NCBI GenBank assembly: GCA_033856275.1
Contig: JAWVFJ010000022.1
Span: 1-29,474, forward strand
DNA: 29,474 nt
Source of the DNA: VRUE01 sp033856275
Lineage (GTDB): Bacteria > Actinomycetota > Thermoleophilia > Solirubrobacterales > 70-9
Reading direction: 5' to 3'
Translations under genes and position numbers: made by a program
The notes under the pieces: model-generated
Seen by the model: the letters and a program-made list of their open reading frames with translations, nothing else
What the model was told of the DNA's origin: nothing
Database searches by the model: none
Shown: piece after piece, positions 1-6,515 of the stretch
Layout: the number at the start of each line of letters is the position of its first letter
How positions within the stretch are numbered: position 1 is the stretch's first letter

Positions 1-96
1 TCCCTCGGCGATGTCTCGCCTGCTGAGTTCGAGGACCTATACGTTCGACAGGAGGTTCAACTGATCTCCCCTTTTATGAAGATTGGATCCAACTAA
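1..96 (+). CDS. IS3-family transposase, C-terminal fragment (runs in from the left)
   Basis: Frame 1 is open from the first base to a TAA at 94-96 and gives 31 residues. The motif LGDVSPAEFE near the start is the usual ending of the integrase core (DDE) of IS3-type OrfB proteins, where LG-x-x-SP-x-x-(F/Y)E follows the catalytic glutamate helix. The protein would act as the DDE recombinase moving the IS. The tail after this motif, about 20 residues, is typical in length. The upstream catalytic part lies outside the window, so it is unknown whether the gene is intact. Confidence 0.6.
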   Translation, partial: SLGDVSPAEFEDLYVRQEVQLISPFMKIGSN

Positions 97-126
97 AAAC
101 GTCTCCGTCGAACCTGGTCCGGCTCA
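1..126 (+). mobile_element. Right end of an IS3-family insertion sequence (partial)
   Basis: The first 96 bases read as the C-terminus of an IS3-type transposase. They are followed by a terminal segment ending in GGCTCA at 121-126. Read on the other strand this starts TGAGCCGGACCAGG, which matches the TGA-plus-C-rich start of many actinobacterial IS3 inverted repeats. The left end lies outside the window, so the element cannot be judged complete, and the exact right boundary is inferred from the repeat style alone. Confidence 0.6.
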
Positions 127-189
127 CGGCAAGCTCCTAGAGTTGCCGCGCCTTGGTTCTTAGCGAGGGATTCGAGAAACGGCACATGC

Positions 190-417
190 TCAGGCAGCCG
201 CACCGTGCGTACTCGCCGGAGCGGGCAGCGTCGCGAGCACCTCAGCCGGCAGGCGCTTGCTTGCGGACCAGACCTCGACCGCCACGACCTCATCGGTGGC
301 CGAGTCGTGATCGACCAGCCCCCACTCGACCTCCTCGCTCACAACGTCCGCAGAATCCCCGGTGGGAAGCCAGGCGATATCGGCCTCTCGGTCGTAGTAG
401 GCAAATTTCGCGCTCAT
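190..417 (-). CDS. DUF2283 family protein, likely antitoxin-like partner
   Basis: About 75 residues. The start MSAKFAYYDREADIAWL matches the opening of DUF2283 proteins (a short strand, then Y-D-x-x-A-D-x-x-(Y/W)-(I/L)), so I chose ATG at 417. A TTG at 453 would add 12 residues and overlap the upstream stop. The middle, with W-x-L-V-D-H-D and the strand VVAVEVWSAS, fits the small beta-sheet fold of the family, in which a sentence-like E/D-rich strand describes the regulated ligand only poorly. DUF2283 genes often sit beside DUF4258 genes, as here, and the pair is thought to behave like a toxin-antitoxin module; that role is inference. It probably shares a transcript with the DUF4258 gene just upstream. 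Confidence 0.7.
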   Translation of the reverse strand: MSAKFAYYDREADIAWLPTGDSADVVSEEVEWGLVDHDSATDEVVAVEVWSASKRLPAEVLATLPAPASTHGAAA

Positions 418-449
418 GGACTCAGGATAGCTTTTGTGGACACAATCTC

Positions 450-761
450 TCAAGAGCGTCGGCCGCTACCTCGCAGCGGCCAGGCACTGACAACGCAGGC
501 TGCACTCACGTCGCCTCCGGCTGGGTTGTCATAGATGACGGCGAATTTGCAGCCGTCCGATCGGATGCCGTAGACGCGCCAGTCCGCATCGCCTCGATTG
601 ACCTCGCGGATCTCATGTCCCTCGCGGACGGCTTCCTCGACCTCAAATCGGCTCAGACCTCGCTGCCAGAGTCGAAGCTCGGCATGGTCGGTCCAGATGA
701 AGCGCTCGATCACCAGGCGGAGCAGCCTATGACCAAGTTCGGCGGTGCGATCGATGGCCAA
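450..761 (-). CDS. DUF4258 family protein, likely toxin-like partner
   Basis: Up to 103 residues. The core (W-T-D-H-A-E-x-R-L-x-Q-R-G-L-S, then V-E-E-A-V-R-E-G) is the signature of DUF4258, a RelE/ParE-like small fold. The later strands (W-R-V-Y-G-I, K-F-A-V-I-Y-D) complete the domain. The longest start is TTG at 761. A GTG at 713 gives a protein that begins just before the domain and may be the true start; I see no strong ribosome site for either. It lies directly before the DUF2283 gene on the same strand, the usual layout of this pair. RNase or other toxin activity has not been shown for most members, so the function is inferred from context. Confidence 0.7.
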   Translation of the reverse strand: MAIDRTAELGHRLLRLVIERFIWTDHAELRLWQRGLSRFEVEEAVREGHEIREVNRGDADWRVYGIRSDGCKFAVIYDNPAGGDVSAACVVSAWPLRGSGRRS

Positions 762-815
762 CCATCTGAACGCACTTCCGATACTGGGCGTTGTTCTGGT
801 GCCTAGACTGCCTTT

Positions 816-1526
816 GTGACAAATGAGGCACCAGATTCAGCGCTCGATTGGTCGATTGGCTTTCTTCGAATGGAAGACGAACCAAGGCTCGCGCAGCTCC
901 TGGGCGACTGTCGACTACGCGTCTGGCATGAAGACGACGAGTGGCTCGCGCTAATCGACAAGCTAGAGGCCCACTGTCATCCCCTCGTCTCCGCGACTCT
1001 GATCGTTCCGGCTGAGCTTTATACCGAGGCCCAGGGGCAAATGGGGCGAATTGGTGGAGTCCTTGAGGAAGCCATCGGCCGCTTGGATCGCTTCTACATC
1101 GAGCCGGGGCCAGCGCGAGAATGGAGCAACCAGGGTGCTGGCTTCGACCGGACAGATGCCCCGCACGTCTGGTGCGGAATGAGATTTCGTTCTCACTCGG
1201 AGGTTGAAATTGCGGGGGCGTTGGAGCGGGCAGACGTGGACTTTCTGCCGAACTGCATGGCGCGGCAGGGGAAGAGCGCAAATGACCGCCGAAATTTTGA
1301 GATCGACTTCCTGATCATTGACAAGGGCCGCATCGGCATCCTTGAAGTCGATGGCAGCCCATGGCATCCGGCCAAGCGGGCTGCGCTTGAGCACCGGCGC
1401 GACCGGAGATTTCGGCGAGACGGCTGTGTAGTGGAGCGGTTTGACTCCGAGGAGTGCCGTACCAGTCCTGACGATGTGGTGGCCACCTTTATGGATCAAC
1501 TGCGTGAGGGCTGTAGCTGTGGGTGA
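816..1526 (+). CDS. Protein with C-terminal PD-(D/E)XK-like (DUF559/Vsr-like) nuclease domain
   Basis: 236 residues from GTG at 816. The N-terminal half is unremarkable and not recognised. The C-terminal half starts at the segment F-R-S-H-S-E-V-E-I-A (about residue 128). It carries an early glutamate in a helix, then F-E-I-D-F-L-I-I, then G-I-L-E-V-D-G, then H-x-x-x-R-D-R-x-F-R-R-D-G and a V-E-R-F-D-S-E-E-C strand. This is the E...D...ExD order of the PD-(D/E)XK nuclease fold seen in Vsr-like and DUF559 proteins; closely similar C-terminal domains occur in many cyanobacterial proteins. It is divergent from the DUF4258/DUF2283 pair. Its last codons enter a repeat: the 13-mer at 1504 recurs at 1523 and supplies the stop codon. 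Nuclease activity is inferred; the cellular role is unknown. Confidence 0.7.
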   Translation: MTNEAPDSALDWSIGFLRMEDEPRLAQLLGDCRLRVWHEDDEWLALIDKLEAHCHPLVSATLIVPAELYTEAQGQMGRIGGVLEEAIGRLDRFYIEPGPAREWSNQGAGFDRTDAPHVWCGMRFRSHSEVEIAGALERADVDFLPNCMARQGKSANDRRNFEIDFLIIDKGRIGILEVDGSPWHPAKRAALEHRRDRRFRRDGCVVERFDSEECRTSPDDVVATFMDQLREGCSCG

Positions 1527-1675
1527 GGGCTGTAGGTGGCTGTCTGCCTGCCTTTTCTGGATGGCTGACTACTTCCTATGGCTCTAGGTTCTGGCTGTCT
1601 GTCTGGGGCTTCTGACTAGCTGGATCTATGGCTCTATCTGATGATCTGGCTGTCTCTGCCTGGCTGACTCCTGCT
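1504..1675. repeat. Degenerate T/G-rich low-complexity repeat
   Basis: The stretch is built from recurring short words: GGCTGTCT at about 1538, 1593 and 1648, CTATGGCTCTA-like words at about 1577 and 1626, TGGCTGACT at about 1562 and 1661, and a 13-mer GTGAGGGCTGTAG at 1504-1516 and 1523-1535. Base composition is strongly strand-asymmetric and unlike the GC-rich coding DNA around it. I see no convincing gene between 1527 and 1783. Confidence 0.6.
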
Positions 1676-1783
1676 TGTTCTCTCGGGGGCGCGTCAGCGC
1701 CGCCGATCATCTTTTGCAGCTCGCCGCCCGGCAAGGCCGAGATCCCCACCCGCCCCGCCAATCCGTTTGGCTCAGACAGGTAG

Positions 1784-2769
1784 CTAAGGCGCGAGCGGGC
1801 GGGCGATTCCATGTGACCCGCTGGCGCCGGCAAGGGCGACGAGCGCAGTCAGGCCGACTACTGGCGCAAGGCAGAGCGCCTCAAAGGCTCCACCTCCCGG
1901 GCTTAGCTCGGTGGCTACGGCTTGGCTGAGCGCCGGGACACCGCCGACGCCGACGATCGCCGCAGCGAGACAGGCCAGGAAGGCACCCACGCCGAAGACC
2001 GACCAGGCCAGGTCGGGAAGACCTCCGAGGGGAAGGCGCGGCGTTCGCCCGCTCTCCAGGCGTGCGAGGCGCAGCGACAGCAGATCGGGACTCGCCAGCG
2101 GCGCGCTGGCTGCTGCATCGGGCCACAACGGGTCTTCAACTGCCTTGAGGAGGGCCCCGATCAGGGAGCGCCGACCGCATGCGCGCTCCGCGAGCTGGTC
2201 TGCGGTCAGCTCGCGGCTCGCTTCGTAGCGGCGTTGCAGTACCGCCAAGAAGGGCACCGGAAGATCGCCTCTGCCAGCGCGGTCCCGATCTGGGATCGAA
2301 GCGGATCGCGGTTACGAACGTGGTAGCGCTCATGCTCAAGCGCTGCCCTCAGCTCTACCGGTGAGAGGCGTCTGAGCAGGCCGGCGCTTATCGCAACGCG
2401 AGGGCGGGTCAGGCCATATACAAAGGAAAAGCTCTCCTCCGCATTGAGGAGATCGACCCGGCCTGCAAGGCCGGTCGCTTCGGCACCAGCGCGAAGGGCG
2501 GTGCCCGGCGGCACGGCGAGCGACCGAACGCGGCGCGCAAGCCGCCGTGAGGCCAGTAGGCGCCGCCGGGCGCCGCGTACTCCGAGCCACAGCGAAGCGG
2601 CGAGCAGCCCGCCCAGCATGATCGTCGGCAAAAGACAGGCGAGGCAGAATGAATTTGAGCCGCTGAGTAGCGGTAGGAGGACATAGGCGATCAGCACACA
2701 GATGCCCTCGGCCATGAGAACGGTCGCGATTGCGGCGAGTGCCGCGAGATTCCTGGCAGCGCTATCCAT
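1784..2769 (-). pseudogene. M56-family (BlaR1/MecR1-like) membrane metalloprotease, frameshifted
   Basis: ATG at 2769 opens a frame with two membrane segments (about residues 8-35 and 43-63), then the zinc site H-E-R-Y-H at residues 146-150. After codon 170 (near 2260) the reading moves to another frame beginning V-P-F-L-A-V-L-Q at 2257. That frame continues with R-E-L-T-A-D-Q-L-A, the expected third zinc-ligand helix, and a C-terminal membrane segment, ending at 1784. A one-base shift at about 2257-2260 joins the two parts into a normal M56 protein of about 328 residues. The start overlaps the blaI-like stop by 8 bases (2762-2769), as in blaI-blaR pairs. In that family the protease senses a signal and triggers removal of the repressor. 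There is no large extracellular sensor domain. The shift may be a real mutation or a sequence error. Confidence 0.8.
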
Positions 2770-3139
2770 CGGCTTCTGCCAAGAGCTTTCGCAGCCTGCG
2801 TAGAACCTCCGGGTCGGCCCGGGCCTCGCTGACGAAGTGCGCCACTGCCGCCTCCCCATAGGTGCGAAGCACGCCCTGTACGGCCAGGCCGGCGGCGTCG
2901 GAGGCTGCCGCCTCGTAGAGGTAGCCACGGCCGACCTTGGCGCGAGTCAAGGCTCCCTTCTCGGCCAGACGGGTCATGACGGTCATGATCGTCGTGTAGG
3001 CGAGCGGTTCAGCTCGGTCGCGGTTCAGGGCCTCGACCGCATCGCGCACGGCAAGCGGTTGCTTCGCACGCCAGAGCAGGCCCATCACCTCCTGCTCCAA
3101 GGGACCGAACTCCCCTGCCCTATCCCCGCTTCGTTCCAT
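2762..3139 (-). CDS. BlaI/MecI/CopY-family transcriptional repressor
   Basis: About 125 residues from ATG 3139. The N-terminus (F-G-P-L-E-Q-E-V-M-G-L-L-W) and the winged helix (Y-T-T-I-M-T-V-M-T-R-L-A-E-K-G-A-L) are the BlaI/MecI signature; the C-terminal helices, rich in R and L, form the dimerisation part. I chose ATG 3139 over an upstream start at 3199 because the family begins about here and the longer form would cross the palindrome. A purine-rich GGAAGG lies one base before the ATG, which is close for a ribosome site. The gene overlaps the M56 gene and is divergent from the SnoaL-like gene. It probably binds the 3151-3168 palindrome and represses both directions until the M56 partner inactivates it. 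The frameshift in that partner makes the present state uncertain. Confidence 0.9.
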   Translation of the reverse strand: MERSGDRAGEFGPLEQEVMGLLWRAKQPLAVRDAVEALNRDRAEPLAYTTIMTVMTRLAEKGALTRAKVGRGYLYEAAASDAAGLAVQGVLRTYGEAAVAHFVSEARADPEVLRRLRKLLAEADG

Positions 3140-3150
3140 GCCTTCCAATC

Positions 3151-3168
3151 TACTACAGAATCGTAGTA
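3151..3168. promoter_or_regulatory. BlaI-type operator palindrome
   Basis: TACTACAGAATCGTAGTA has perfect 6-bp arms TACTAC/GTAGTA around a 6-bp centre. TACTAC-GTAGTA arms are typical of actinobacterial BlaI operators. It lies between the divergent starts at 3139 and 3181 and abuts a -10-like TATATT on the SnoaL side, so binding should block that promoter and probably also autoregulate the repressor. Confidence 0.75.
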
Positions 3169-3174
3169 TATATT
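3169..3174 (+). promoter_or_regulatory. Probable -10 box for the SnoaL-like gene; leaderless transcript likely
   Basis: TATATT ends 6 bases before the ATG at 3181, so transcription should start at or next to the A of the start codon. No ribosome site can fit, consistent with leaderless translation, which is common in actinobacteria. No clear -35 box is visible. The box directly touches the operator palindrome. Confidence 0.5.
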
Positions 3175-3180
3175 CGATCC

Positions 3181-3666
3181 ATGAATGAGACTGATGCACC
3201 CCGTGACCCGACCACCCAAGCCCGCGAGGCGATCGAGATCGTTTGCAGTGGCAACCTGAGCAGGCTTGCGGAGTACTACAGCCCCGACTTCGTCGATCAC
3301 GTCAACGATGCGGTCCACCTCGGCCACGCCGGAATCCATGAGTCCGCCAAGCTCTACTACGGCATCTTCGATGACTTCCGCTTTGAGGTGGAGGAGCAGG
3401 TGAGCGAGGGCAACCGGGTCGCCTCTCGCTGGGTTCTCTACGGAACCTGTCGCAAGCGAAAGGTCGTGTTGCGCGGGATGACGCTGAGCCACGTCGATGA
3501 GAGCGGCCACGTCATCGAAGACAGGGGGTTCGCCGACACTTTCTCGCTGCTGAAAGAGCTTGGCGTGTACCGCACGTTGCTGCTCGGGCTCAAGGTGCTG
3601 ACCGGCCGCATCAAGGTGCCGAAGGGCGAGACCATGCCGGCCGTTACACAGCCCAGCCGCTCGTAG
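3181..3666 (+). CDS. SnoaL-like / ester-cyclase family protein (NTF2 fold)
   Basis: 161 residues. The opening helix A-R-E-A-I-E-I-V-C-S-G-N-L, then Y-Y-S-P-D-F-V-D-H, then H-E-S-A-K-L-Y-Y-G-I-F-D-D-F-R-F and V-E-E-Q-V-S-E-G-N-R-V-A-S-R-W form the alpha+beta barrel of SnoaL-like polyketide cyclases. Most genomic members are not cyclases; they bind or transform small hydrophobic molecules, and the substrate here cannot be read from the sequence. The gene is divergent from the BlaI/M56 pair and its promoter abuts the BlaI-type operator, so it is the likely regulated target, an unusual one since BlaI systems classically control beta-lactamases. A C-terminal extension of about 30 basic residues goes beyond the domain. 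Confidence 0.8.
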   Translation: MNETDAPRDPTTQAREAIEIVCSGNLSRLAEYYSPDFVDHVNDAVHLGHAGIHESAKLYYGIFDDFRFEVEEQVSEGNRVASRWVLYGTCRKRKVVLRGMTLSHVDESGHVIEDRGFADTFSLLKELGVYRTLLLGLKVLTGRIKVPKGETMPAVTQPSRS

Positions 3667-3670
3667 TCGC

Positions 3671-3684
3671 CCCTCGCACGAGGG
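3671..3684 (+). terminator. Weak hairpin after the SnoaL-like gene
   Basis: CCCTC and GAGGG arms with a 4-base loop begin five bases after the stop codon. There is no T-run, and the stem is short, so this is only a possible end of transcription. Confidence 0.25.
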
Positions 3685-4127
3685 CTTGACCTGACCTCGT
3701 AGCAGAGGCCCGCGCTCACGCCTGCTTAGGTGATCGGCTTCGCGTGCGGGCGCAGCGGGGCATGAGCCTTCGCCGTCCGGCTTCAAGCGCAGGCCGTAGC
3801 GGCACCCATAGGGCATGAAACGAAGGCCCAGTCTCCGCAGGCGGTCAAGGCGATGAAGGCGCCGGCACTGGATGGCGGGAGCAATTGGTGGCGCAAAAAG
3901 CCTCCCTGGATGGACTACATAGGCATGAGGCAACGCAGCGATACAGCGGCCGCCAGCACTGGACAGGGGGAGCGTGAGGGAAACCGGTGGATCAAATCGG
4001 GGTCTCAACTTGACCTAGAAGGCATGACGACCGAACCGATTAGCCAACTCGCGGGGGCGCTGGGGGCTCGCGCCGGACTTAGAGAAAACCGACGGATGCG
4101 CCGCTCACTTTTGACATAGGGGCAGAG
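3685..4127. other. 443-bp stretch without a convincing gene
   Basis: Open frames here (for example 3853-4119 plus) have no recognisable domain, poor codon pattern and no ribosome site. I found no tRNA and no clear repeat shared with the right side of the integrase. As the DNA just upstream of the excisionase-like gene, it should contain the left end and promoter of the small integrative element, but I cannot place either. Confidence 0.4.
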
Positions 4128-4340
4128 ATGGCGAAGAAGCTGACGACCTCGATCCCCCGCATTGCCCTGACGCCGGCTGAGGCCGCCGCCGCCATCGGGG
4201 TCGGCCCAGACTTTTTCGACGCCAACGTTGCGCCTGAACTGCGGCTGATCCGCCGCGGGCGCAAGCGCCTGGTGCCTGTTGCCGAGCTTGAGCGATGGAC
4301 GGCGGAGAATGCCAGCCAGGCAATCGGAGAAGCGCTGTGA
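4128..4340 (+). CDS. Small helix-turn-helix protein, excisionase-like
   Basis: 70 residues. The order L-T-P-A-E-A-A-A-A-I-G-V, then a short linker, L-R-L-I-R-R-G-R-K-R-L-V-P-V and L-E-R-W is the MerR-like winged helix of the HTH_17/excisionase family: helix, recognition helix, wing, then the conserved (I/V)-P-x-x-x-L-x-x-(W/Y). Such proteins direct tyrosine recombinases towards excision or act as small activators. A purine-rich run (about 4119-4127) precedes the ATG. It is the first gene of a four-gene run ending in the recombinase, which supports a role as recombination directionality factor; that is inference. Confidence 0.75.
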   Translation: MAKKLTTSIPRIALTPAEAAAAIGVGPDFFDANVAPELRLIRRGRKRLVPVAELERWTAENASQAIGEAL

Positions 4341-4395
4341 GCGAGTGCACGCGCTCAGTCGCACCGTATGGCCCGCAGCTTCTAGGCTCCTCGGC

Positions 4396-4605
4396 ATGGC
4401 TGACGCCGCCAAGCAGAAAGCCCGCACCGACCTGCGCCGAACGCAAGTCGATTTCGAGAAGGCGCAGAGTCAGCGCGACAAGGCCAGCACGGCTAGGCGC
4501 AAGAGCATCGAACGGGCCCGGACCGCCGGTCTTTCGATGCGCGAGATCGGCAAGGAGACGGGTCTGCACTTCAGCCGGGTCGCGGAAATACTTCGCGGCA
4601 AATAA
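4396..4605 (+). CDS. Small coiled-coil / helix-turn-helix protein of the integrative element
   Basis: 69 residues from ATG 4396. The first 35 residues are a charged, Ala/Lys/Arg/Gln-rich helix (K-A-R-T-D-L-R-R-T-Q-V-D-F-E-K-A), likely a coiled coil. The second half (A-R-T-A-G-L-S-M-R-E-I-G-K-E-T-G-L-H-F-S-R-V-A) is a clear helix-turn-helix of the resolvase/sigma-4 type: A-G-L-S-x-x-x-I-G, turn, S-x-x-x-V. It is probably a DNA-binding regulator or accessory protein of the element. The frame extends upstream to 4279, but that part overlaps the excisionase-like gene out of frame and looks non-coding. No strong ribosome site precedes the ATG. Exact function is unknown. Confidence 0.65.
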   Translation: MADAAKQKARTDLRRTQVDFEKAQSQRDKASTARRKSIERARTAGLSMREIGKETGLHFSRVAEILRGK

Positions 4606-4720
4606 TTGCCGTAGGGGAACCCCGACGCTACTGGTAGGATTCGGGCGACCACAAAAGATCGGCGACCCGCCGCGCGCTAACGCGACGGGCCGCCTGACCA
4701 CAAGGAGACGCATCCTCCTC

Positions 4721-5077
4721 ATGGCTGACGAGAACCCTACGGGTCGCGGCTCTGCCGTCGCCCTCCAGATACCTGTCGATCAAGTCCGGTTCCTGCGCGG
4801 GCTTTTCCGCAGCGCCCGAGCGGGCATCCGGCAAGAGCTGCAGGAGTACCCCAAGCAGCTCAAAGAGCCGGCTCGCCTGCATCAAGAAGACGCCGCCTAC
4901 GGGCGGCTTCTCACGGCGCTGGACGAGCTGGTGATCGTCCCTGACGCAGATGTGCGTGACGTGCTCGGTGACCTCGCCCACATCATCGACCGCAGTAACG
5001 ATTACAAGCGAGTCGTCGCTGAGCACGAAGCGCTGCATGGCCTACTCGATCAGCTCAGGGGAGGTGCGAGCCGATGA
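4721..5077 (+). CDS. Hypothetical protein of the integrative element
   Basis: 118 residues, not recognised. It is predicted mostly helical and acidic overall, with no membrane segment: a basic stretch (R-F-L-R-G-L-F-R-S-A-R-A-G-I-R) around residues 23-40, then charged helices with many Leu, Glu and Asp, and the C-terminal helix E-H-E-A-L-H-G-L-L-D-Q-L. ATG 4721 is chosen because AAGGAG lies 13 bases upstream (4702-4707) and the longer open frame to 4295 overlaps two better genes. Its stop overlaps the start of the XRE gene by 4 bases, so the two are translated together. Confidence 0.65.
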   Translation: MADENPTGRGSAVALQIPVDQVRFLRGLFRSARAGIRQELQEYPKQLKEPARLHQEDAAYGRLLTALDELVIVPDADVRDVLGDLAHIIDRSNDYKRVVAEHEALHGLLDQLRGGASR

Positions 5078-5340
5078 TCGACATCGCTGGATGCTTCGGG
5101 GACAACCTGGCTCGACACCGCAAGCGGGCCGACCTCTCTCAAGAGGAGCTGAGCATCCTTGCGTCGCTGCACCGCACCGAGATCAGCAACCTAGAGTGCG
5201 GGTTGCGTCTTGCTCGTGTCGACACCCTGGTCAAGCTGAAGTTCTCCCTCGAAATCTCCGCCGACGATCTGCTTGAGGGAATTACTTGGTCCCCCGGCAA
5301 CTATCGGCGAGGTGGATTCGTGGACCGGAGCGAAGGCTGA
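5074..5340 (+). CDS. XRE-family helix-turn-helix regulator
   Basis: 88 residues. F-G-D-N-L-A-R-H-R-K-R-A-D-L-S-Q-E-E-L-S, then L-H-R-T-E-I-S-N-L-E-C-G-L-R-L-A-R-V-D-T-L-V-K-L is a complete Cro/C1-type five-helix DNA-binding domain, followed by a short tail. It starts within the stop of the preceding gene (ATGA at 5074-5077) and ends with an ATG overlap into the recombinase gene (5340). It is therefore part of one translational unit and is the likely repressor of the element, perhaps of the excisionase promoter. Confidence 0.85.
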   Translation: MIDIAGCFGDNLARHRKRADLSQEELSILASLHRTEISNLECGLRLARVDTLVKLKFSLEISADDLLEGITWSPGNYRRGGFVDRSEG

Positions 5341-6512
5341 TGGCGGAGGGCATCCGCAAGCGCCACTCAAAGGGCTGCAACGCTCGTAGCGGTGGGCGCT
5401 GCAACTGCAAGGCCGGATACGAGGCGTGGGTGTTCTCGAAGCGCGATGGAAAGAAGATTCGGCGCACCTTCCCGCGCGAGGCAGAAGCAAGGACGTGGCG
5501 GACCGATGCCCAGCGGGCGCTCGCCCGTGGCGGCCTTCGGGCACCTAAGCCGACAACGGTTGGCGAAGCATGAGACGCGTGGTACGCAGGGGCGAGGTCC
5601 AGCGCAGTCACGAACCGATCCGGCGACCCCTACAAGCCATCCGCTCTCCGCTCGTACGAGCAGGCGATGAGACTTCGCGTCCTCCCTGAGTTCGGACAGA
5701 CACGACTGGCGAATCTCCAGCGACCCGACCTCCAAGAATTCGTCAACGACCTTGTGAGCCAGGGCAAGAGCCCATCGACCATCCAGATCACGCTGCTTCC
5801 GCTGAGGGTGATCTTCAGGCGGGCTCTCAGCTTGGGTGAGCTGGCGATCAATCCCTGCGCCGGTCTTGAATTGCCTGCCGTCAGAGCCAGACGGGAACGC
5901 TACGCGTCGCCCGAGGAAGCAGAGCAAATACTTGCCGCCGTCCCGGCCCGCGATCAGCCGATATGGGCAACGGCGATGTACGGAGGTTTGCGGCGCGGCG
6001 AGCTGCGTGCCCTGCGCGCGGAAGATGTTGACCTCCTTCATGGCGTGATCCGGGTCGAGCGAGGTTGGGATCCGCGCGAGGGAGAGATCAAGCTGAAGTC
6101 GAGCGCCGGGCGGCGCAAGGTGCCGATCAGCACCATCCTGCGAGGCTTCTTGAGGAGCCATCTTGCCGCCACGGGACGAGCTGGATCGGATCGGTTCTTT
6201 GGGGCGACCGCCACCCGTCCCTTCAATGGGGAGAAGCTGGCCGAGCGCGCCGACGAAGGGTGGCAGTCCGCCGGGCTGAATCGCATTACGCTCCACGAGT
6301 GCAGGCACACCTTCGCGTCCCTGATGATTGCGGCCGGTGTCAACGCCAAGGCGCTTTCGACCTTCATGGGCCACGCGAACATCTCGATCACCTTGGATCG
6401 CTACGGACACCTGATGTCTGGGTCCGAGGCGGAGACGGCGGAACCCCTAGGCGCCTATCTCGCCGCCCAGCGCAAGCGTTCCGAACGTAACCAAAACCGC
6501 CACGCCGCATAG
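5340..6512 (+). pseudogene. Tyrosine recombinase (phage-type integrase) with one in-frame TGA
   Basis: ATG 5340 starts an Arm-DNA-binding N-terminus (R-K-R-H, Cys-rich N-A-R-S-G-G-R-C-N-C, G-Y-E-A-W-V-F). At codon 78 (5571-5573) there is a TGA, and the same frame then continues as D-A-W-Y-A-G-A-R-S-S-A-V-T-N-R without any shift. The usual sequence here is E-A-W-x-A-W, so TGA probably replaced a Trp TGG. The core-binding (SAM-like) domain and catalytic domain are complete: R218 in G-L-R-R-G-E-L, H319-x-x-R322 in H-E-C-R-H, H345 in M-G-H and Y355 in D-R-Y-G-H (numbering counts the TGA as one codon). Length, 390 codons, is normal. Without readthrough it yields a 77-residue stub, or a shorter protein restarting at ATG 5667. 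It would integrate or excise the surrounding element. Confidence 0.85.
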
Positions 6513-6515
6513 ACG

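Noticed and set aside
1576..1833. Minus-strand open frame in the gap after the nuclease-like gene
   Set aside because: Its second half crosses the low-complexity repeat and overlaps the end of the M56 gene; no recognised domain.
3666..3760. Possible tRNA or attachment site downstream of the SnoaL-like gene
   Set aside because: No cloverleaf can be drawn with a T-arm GTTCRA and matching acceptor stem; only a 5-bp hairpin is present.
4111..4116. Perfect TTGACA just before the excisionase-like gene
   Set aside because: It lies 12 bases before the ATG, so the -10 box would fall inside the gene (about 4134), where none is seen. Likely chance.
4295..4720. Upstream extension of the hypothetical protein at 4721
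   Set aside because: It would overlap the two HTH genes out of frame, is Arg/Ser-rich as expected from a shadow frame, and AAGGAG supports the ATG at 4721.
5571..5573. Selenocysteine insertion at the integrase TGA
   Set aside because: Integrases do not use selenocysteine and I see no convincing SECIS-like hairpin right after the TGA; loss of a Trp codon is simpler.
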